A DNA stretch of 9,111 bases from Elusimicrobiota bacterium (GTDB taxonomy: Bacteria > Elusimicrobiota > Elusimicrobia > UBA1565 > UBA9628), in assembly GCA_023700845.1 (NCBI GenBank), contig JAMPYD010000053.1:1-9111 (forward strand). Direction: 5' to 3'. The translations under genes were made by a program, and so were the position numbers. Below, one piece after another: positions 5,319 to 9,111 of the stretch. Within the stretch, counting starts at the first letter, position 1, and the number at the start of each line of letters is the position of its first letter. The notes beneath the pieces are model-generated. The model had not been told where the DNA came from. It made no database searches and worked only from the letters and a program-made list of their open reading frames with translations.

Positions 5319-6401
5319 TCACCTCCAGATGATACGCGTTTCGCGCGGCAAAACTGACTCATCCGGTGTAACGGTCATTTGAATGCGGCCGAGCTCGCGG
5401 CCGTCCGAGGTCACGACCTCGACGCGCCAGCGCCCGGGCCTGTGCTTGGCCTTGGCCGTGAATCCGCGCCAGCCCTCGTCGCGCCCGCCGGTGATCGGCA
5501 GGGGGATGACCTCGGGCTCTCCCCAGCCGTCCGGCTCGCGGAACCGCCAGTGGACCTCGAGGCGCTCGCGGAAGTTCGTCGGGGAGAAGACGCTGATCCA
5601 GCAGTAGATCGCGTCGCCGGGGCGGGCGAGGAAGTGCTGGTCGCCGCGCTGCCAGAACTTCCAGCGCGGGCGCGTCGAGGCCAGGGCGAAGCGGCCGCCC
5701 TCGCGGCGCACCTCGTGGTACACGCCGATCTCCGACAGCGACAGCGGCACCGGCGGGATGACCTTGGCGAAGTAGAGGACGGCGAACAGGACGGCGACGG
5801 CGGCGAAGGGGTGGACGACGTGGCGGCGGACCTCGGCCTTGTGATCGGGCAGGCGTTCCTGGAGCCGCCAGGTCAGGAGGCCGACGCACGCGGCGGCCGC
5901 GGCGAGGGAGCCGAGGAAGGGCAGCGCGCCGATGCGGCCCATCAAGGTCGGGATCAGATAGGTGAAGTAGGAGACGAGGCACAGGCTGAACAAGGTCGTG
6001 CGCAGCAAGGTCCCCGAGCTCTCGAAGGGCTTGAGCTCGTTGATCGCGAGCAGACCGGCGAGTATTAGGAGGAAGAGGAACGAGGTCCCCATGGAGGCGC
6101 TCTTGAAGAAGAAGAGCGTGTAGATGTTGAGCAAGGTCCCGAGCATGAAGTGGGTGGCGCCGGCGTGGTAGCGCCAGGCGGTCTTCAGGCGCTCCGGCGG
6201 GACGAAGCCTCCGTGGCGCTCGCGAAGCTCGAGGCCCGTGAACAGCGCGCACAGCGAGAGGTAGACCGCCTGATGGATGATGTTGTGCGGCTTGTCGATG
6301 CGCCCGACGGCGATGGTGTCGAACAGGAAGCCCGCGGCGAAGAAGCCGGCGGTGCAGGCGGGCTCGTGGTCGCGGTAGAAGGCCTTGGCCCGCTCGATCA
6401 T
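5319..6401 (-). CDS. Seven-helix membrane protein with C-terminal DUF2914 domain
   Basis: This is a 360-residue protein. I see about seven hydrophobic segments, near residues 15-32, 43-58, 84-99, 105-121, 135-154, 160-178 and 197-216. A soluble domain of about 140 residues follows. It contains VFSPTNFRERLEVHWRF (271-287), DEGWRGFTAKAK (308-319) and WRVEVVTSDGRELGRIQMTV (325-344), the pattern I associate with DUF2914, whose function is unknown. The start ATG 6401 overlaps the methyltransferase stop as ATGA, so translation is probably coupled and needs no strong ribosome site. The open frame continues far upstream (to 7220), but there it is the shadow of the methyltransferase gene. The protein may work on or sense an envelope component together with the co-encoded methyltransferase and DUF3014 protein; that is inference from co-transcription only. 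Confidence 0.85.
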   Translation of the reverse strand: MIERAKAFYRDHEPACTAGFFAAGFLFDTIAVGRIDKPHNIIHQAVYLSLCALFTGLELRERHGGFVPPERLKTAWRYHAGATHFMLGTLLNIYTLFFFKSASMGTSFLFLLILAGLLAINELKPFESSGTLLRTTLFSLCLVSYFTYLIPTLMGRIGALPFLGSLAAAAACVGLLTWRLQERLPDHKAEVRRHVVHPFAAVAVLFAVLYFAKVIPPVPLSLSEIGVYHEVRREGGRFALASTRPRWKFWQRGDQHFLARPGDAIYCWISVFSPTNFRERLEVHWRFREPDGWGEPEVIPLPITGGRDEGWRGFTAKAKHRPGRWRVEVVTSDGRELGRIQMTVTPDESVLPRETRIIWR

Positions 6402-7045
6402 CGCTTCGGGGGCGGCACGGAGAACGGCAGGCGGTCCTTCGCCCCGGGCGAGGCCGGGCCGCGGTCGTACACGCTGATCTGCTCGGCCATCCACATATAG
6501 GGCGGCCGCGCGGCGGTCAGCGCGGTCAGCAGGCGGCCGGTCTCCCGGCGGTTGTAGGCGAAGCCCTTCTCGGCGAGCTTGGCGACCCAGTAGCGCTTGG
6601 GCTGCTCGTTGACGTGGTGGTGGCCGCCCTGGTTGGGCTGGGCCGCGGACAGGACGAGACGGCCGCTGAAGCCCAGGAGGTTGTCCAGAAAGGCGTCCGA
6701 CAAGGGCTCGGGGATGTGCTCTGCGACCTCGAGGCACAGCGCCAGGTCGAAGGCGCCCCAGACGTTCTCGAACGGGACGGTGAGGTCGCGGACGTGGAAC
6801 GGGACCGGATAGGAGAGCTCGGGCGGCGGAGCGACGCCGTCGATGGCGAGGACCTCCACGCCCTTCTGGGCGAACAGGTGGCTGTAGATCCCGCAGCCGG
6901 CTCCCAGGTCGACGAGGCGCTTGGGCCGCAGCAGCTCGTGGAGGACGCCGGCGATGATCCCCGCCGACTCGACGTATTTCTCGTGGCCCGGGCCCCACTC
7001 CTCGAAAAAGCTCCGGTCGTAGATCCGGGCGAGGTCGGGCATCAT
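6398..7045 (-). CDS. Class I SAM-dependent methyltransferase
   Basis: This 215-residue cytoplasmic protein has the Rossmann-fold SAM-binding pattern. Motif I is VDLGAGCGIYSHLFA (45-59), followed by the acidic end of strand 2 in VLAIDG (65-70), RDLT (86-89) and FDLALCLEVAEHIPE (99-113). A later LVLSAAQPNQGGHHHVNEQP (130-149) resembles many Methyltransf_23-type enzymes found in polysaccharide or small-molecule clusters. The C-terminal 25 residues are Pro-rich and probably flexible. The substrate cannot be deduced. ATG 7045 lies 3 nt after the upstream gene's stop; ATG 7042 is an equally possible start (the protein begins Met-Met). The stop overlaps the next gene's start as ATGA. Its place among membrane-protein genes suggests a lipid, glycan or envelope substrate, but that is only inference. 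Confidence 0.9.
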   Translation of the reverse strand: MMPDLARIYDRSFFEEWGPGHEKYVESAGIIAGVLHELLRPKRLVDLGAGCGIYSHLFAQKGVEVLAIDGVAPPPELSYPVPFHVRDLTVPFENVWGAFDLALCLEVAEHIPEPLSDAFLDNLLGFSGRLVLSAAQPNQGGHHHVNEQPKRYWVAKLAEKGFAYNRRETGRLLTALTAARPPYMWMAEQISVYDRGPASPGAKDRLPFSVPPPKR

Positions 7046-7048
7046 GAT

Positions 7049-7432
7049 CTATTTCGAGGGATGCATGACGCGGTACGCCTTGATCGCGTCGTTGACCGCG
7101 CTGACCAAGGCGCAGGTCGCGAAGGCGATCAGCATGAGCTTGAACTGCCGGTCCGTGTCGGCCCGCGACAGCCCGAAGGCCGCCGCCGTGGTCAGCAGGT
7201 GGAAGCCCAGGATGTGCCACGGCTGGTTCCAGCCGAGCATCAGCACGTCCATCGGCATCAGGATGAAGGCGACGAGAGGCTTGAACTTTTCGCCGCCGAG
7301 AAACAGGGGGAACCAGACCGAGCCGCCCATCACGAGGGCGTACAGCGCGAAGCAGACGACGAAGGCGAAGAGGCCCTCGAGCAGGCGGCGGACGTGGCCG
7401 CGCGTGCGCGCGTGAGCGTGCTTGACGCTCAC
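7049..7432 (-). CDS. Small four-helix membrane protein, unknown function
   Basis: I recognise no family. From GTG 7432 the gene encodes 127 residues with a basic, His/Arg-rich N-terminus (SVKHAHARTRGHVRR), four likely membrane helices (about 17-40, 51-68, 72-89 and 98-116) and a short basic tail. The N-terminal positive charge suggests that end is cytoplasmic, which with four helices would leave both ends inside. The start is chosen because the GTG overlaps the mutL stop as GTGA, the same 4-nt coupling seen further down the operon. The larger open frame reaching 8362 is a shadow of mutL. The stop lies 3 nt from the methyltransferase start. Confidence 0.75.
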   Translation of the reverse strand: MSVKHAHARTRGHVRRLLEGLFAFVVCFALYALVMGGSVWFPLFLGGEKFKPLVAFILMPMDVLMLGWNQPWHILGFHLLTTAAAFGLSRADTDRQFKLMLIAFATCALVSAVNDAIKAYRVMHPSK

Positions 7433-9111
7433 GCGAGAGGCACGGCTCCGGGGCGCTGGAAGCGCCTCGCGAGCTCGTCGCGGTTGAGCGAGAGCATGGC
7501 GCGGCGGCCGTGGGGGCAGGCGGAGCCGTCCTTGCAGTCGCGCAGGGCGTCGAGGAGCTTGTAGGCCTCCTCCTCGCCCAGGCGGTCGTGCGACTTCACG
7601 GCGGCCTTGCACGCGATCGTCGCGGTGACGTCGTGGCGCAGGCGCTCGGCCTCGGCGACGGGGTCGGACAGGCTGTCGATGACGCGGTGGATCAGCTTCT
7701 TGGTGTCGTCGGCCTGATAGAAGAGCGCGGGCACGGCGGTGACGTGGAGGCCGTTCTTGCCGTGCGCGGCGACCTCGAAGCCGATCTTGTGCAGACGCTC
7801 GGCCTTGTCGAGCACCGCGCGCACGGCGGAGGCGGGCAGGTCCACCGGCACGGGGAGCATCAGCTTCTGGGACTTGGCCCCGCCGGCCTCGATCTCGCCC
7901 ATCAGCTTCTCGTACAGCACGCGCTCCGCGGCGGCGTGCTGGTCCAGGATGAAGAGGCCGCCGTTGGCCTCGAAGACCATGTAGCTGCGCTCGATCTGGC
8001 CCACGTAGCGGAAGGGCGGCGTGTACCAGGCGGGCGCGCCCTCGGGGGCGCCCATGGCGACGGAGGAGCTGAGCTTGAGCTGCTTGAAATCCTCGGGAAC
8101 GAGTCCGCGTCCGCCGAGGTAGTATCCTTCGGCGGCGTCTGGCGCGGCCGGGGCCGACGCGGCGGGAGCGTCCGCGGCGACGGAGGCCGTCTGCGGCTCG
8201 ATGGTGATGGGGGCGGCGGCCTTGGCCTTCGCGAGCGCGGACGCCACCAGGCCGGAGACGATCTCGAAGATCTCCCCGTCCTTCTTGAAGCGCACCTCGC
8301 GCTTGCCGGGGTGGACGTTCGCGTCGAACGCGTCGGCGTTGAGCTCGAGCAGGGCGACGCACACCGGCTGCCGGCCGGCGGGGCGGTGCTCGCCGTACGC
8401 CTTGTACAGCGCCGTGCTCAGGATCTTCGACGACACGGGGCGCTTGTTGACGAAGAAATACTGGAAGCTGCGCGAGGACGGCATCTTGTCGAACGGGGAG
8501 ACGAGCATGCGCACGCGCACGCCGGGGCGCTCGACGTCGATGGGCAGCAGGCCTCCCGCGAGGTCGTCGCCGAGCACGGCCGCGGCGCGCATGTCGAAAT
8601 CGTGGAAGAAGTCGCCGGAGTCCTCGGGCTCCAGGCGCAGGACCTGGCGGCCTTCCGACTTGTAGGTGAAGCGCACGGACGGATTGGCGAGCGCGGCCTC
8701 CTCGATCACCGCGGCCAGGCGAGAACGCTCGGAGCCGTCGGACTTGAGGAACTCCAGGCGCGCGGGCGTGTTGTAGAAGAGGTCCTTGACGAAGACGGTC
8801 GTGCCGGCGACGGCGGGCGCGGGCCCGTCGGTGACCTTGCCCTTCTCGCTCGTCACGCGCCAGCCCGTCTTGGAATCCTTCTGGGCGCTCGTGACGGTGA
8901 CCTTGGCGACGGCCGCGATGGCGTAGAGCGCCTCGCCGCGGAAGCCGAACGTGGAGAGCCGGTCCAGGTCCTCGAACGCGGCGATCTTGCTCGTGGCGTG
9001 GCGCTCGAGGCAGAGCTTCACGTCCTCGGCGTCCATGCCCACGCCGTTGTCGGACACGCGCAGCGACGTTTTCCCCGCCCCGAACACCTCGACGTCGACG
9101 CTCGTCGCCCC
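7429..9111 (-). CDS. mutL: DNA mismatch repair protein MutL, endonuclease type (N-terminus outside window)
   Basis: 560 residues are visible. The frame runs open to the window edge, entering at GATSVDVEV, so by comparison with E. coli MutL roughly 37 N-terminal residues are missing. The GHKL ATPase domain shows DNGVGM (visible 21-26), ERHATSKI (36-43) and FGFRGEAL (55-62), with FVNKRPVSS further on. An Ala/Pro-rich linker around 290-330 joins the C-terminal domain. That domain carries the complete metal-binding endonuclease motif DQHAAAERVLYE (DQHA-x2-E-x4-E, 390-401), ACK (500-502) and CPHGRR (532-537). This is the nicking form of MutL found in bacteria without MutH: it couples MutS mismatch recognition to strand incision. 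The codon at 9087 is an internal GTG, not the start. The gene's stop overlaps the next start as GTGA. Confidence 0.97.
   Translation of the reverse strand, partial: GATSVDVEVFGAGKTSLRVSDNGVGMDAEDVKLCLERHATSKIAAFEDLDRLSTFGFRGEALYAIAAVAKVTVTSAQKDSKTGWRVTSEKGKVTDGPAPAVAGTTVFVKDLFYNTPARLEFLKSDGSERSRLAAVIEEAALANPSVRFTYKSEGRQVLRLEPEDSGDFFHDFDMRAAAVLGDDLAGGLLPIDVERPGVRVRMLVSPFDKMPSSRSFQYFFVNKRPVSSKILSTALYKAYGEHRPAGRQPVCVALLELNADAFDANVHPGKREVRFKKDGEIFEIVSGLVASALAKAKAAAPITIEPQTASVAADAPAASAPAAPDAAEGYYLGGRGLVPEDFKQLKLSSSVAMGAPEGAPAWYTPPFRYVGQIERSYMVFEANGGLFILDQHAAAERVLYEKLMGEIEAGGAKSQKLMLPVPVDLPASAVRAVLDKAERLHKIGFEVAAHGKNGLHVTAVPALFYQADDTKKLIHRVIDSLSDPVAEAERLRHDVTATIACKAAVKSHDRLGEEEAYKLLDALRDCKDGSACPHGRRAMLSLNRDELARRFQRPGAVPLA

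Noticed and set aside
6402..7220. N-terminal extension of the DUF2914 protein frame
   Set aside because: It overlaps the methyltransferase, whose motifs are clear. The Arg/Pro-rich translation is a frame shadow.
6614..7564. 316-residue plus-strand frame opposite the methyltransferase and membrane-protein genes
   Set aside because: It is an antisense shadow with Asp/Glu/Arg/Gln-rich composition and no motif.
1..9111. CRISPR array, tRNA, rRNA, transposase or attachment site
   Set aside because: I saw no regular repeat-spacer pattern, tRNA TTCGA-arm with acceptor pairing, rRNA segment or transposase motif on either strand.

Overview
The window is GC-rich (roughly two thirds G+C), gene-dense bacterial DNA. 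It carries 2-oxoacid:ferredoxin oxidoreductase genes, which suggests an anaerobic or ferredoxin-based metabolism. It also has several exported proteins with Ala/Pro-rich tails and an endonuclease-type MutL. I favour a member of Elusimicrobiota or a similar deep-branching Gram-negative phylum. That is an inference from style and gene content; the window has no rRNA or phylogenetic marker to settle it.

Left end (1-664, minus strand): the end of a 2-oxoacid:ferredoxin oxidoreductase operon. A complete gamma subunit overlaps the start of a delta (ferredoxin-like) subunit that runs off the window. A 202-bp divergent intergenic region (665-866) follows and holds an unusual cluster of GGGCC/GGCCC elements.

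Centre (867-4551, plus strand): a 788-residue exported protease whose C-terminal 600 residues closely resemble the chlamydial virulence protease CPAF (family S41), with His, Ser and Glu active-site positions all present. Two small exported proteins of unknown function follow. Between the protease and the first small protein lies a roughly 365-bp stretch with no protein gene. On the minus strand it has a near-consensus promoter with an A/T-rich upstream element, about 245 nt of highly structured sequence closed by a 16-nt stem, and an intrinsic terminator. I read it as an undescribed stable non-coding RNA, and it is the most interesting feature here.

Right half (4559-9111, minus strand): a compact operon read from right to left. 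It comprises mutL (5' end outside the window), a 127-residue four-helix membrane protein, a SAM-dependent methyltransferase, a seven-helix membrane protein with a C-terminal DUF2914 domain, and a membrane-anchored DUF3014 protein. Junctions are 4-nt overlaps or gaps of 3-7 nt, so the five genes are probably co-transcribed and partly translationally coupled. The operon ends tail-to-tail with the plus-strand secreted-protein gene, only 7 bp apart.
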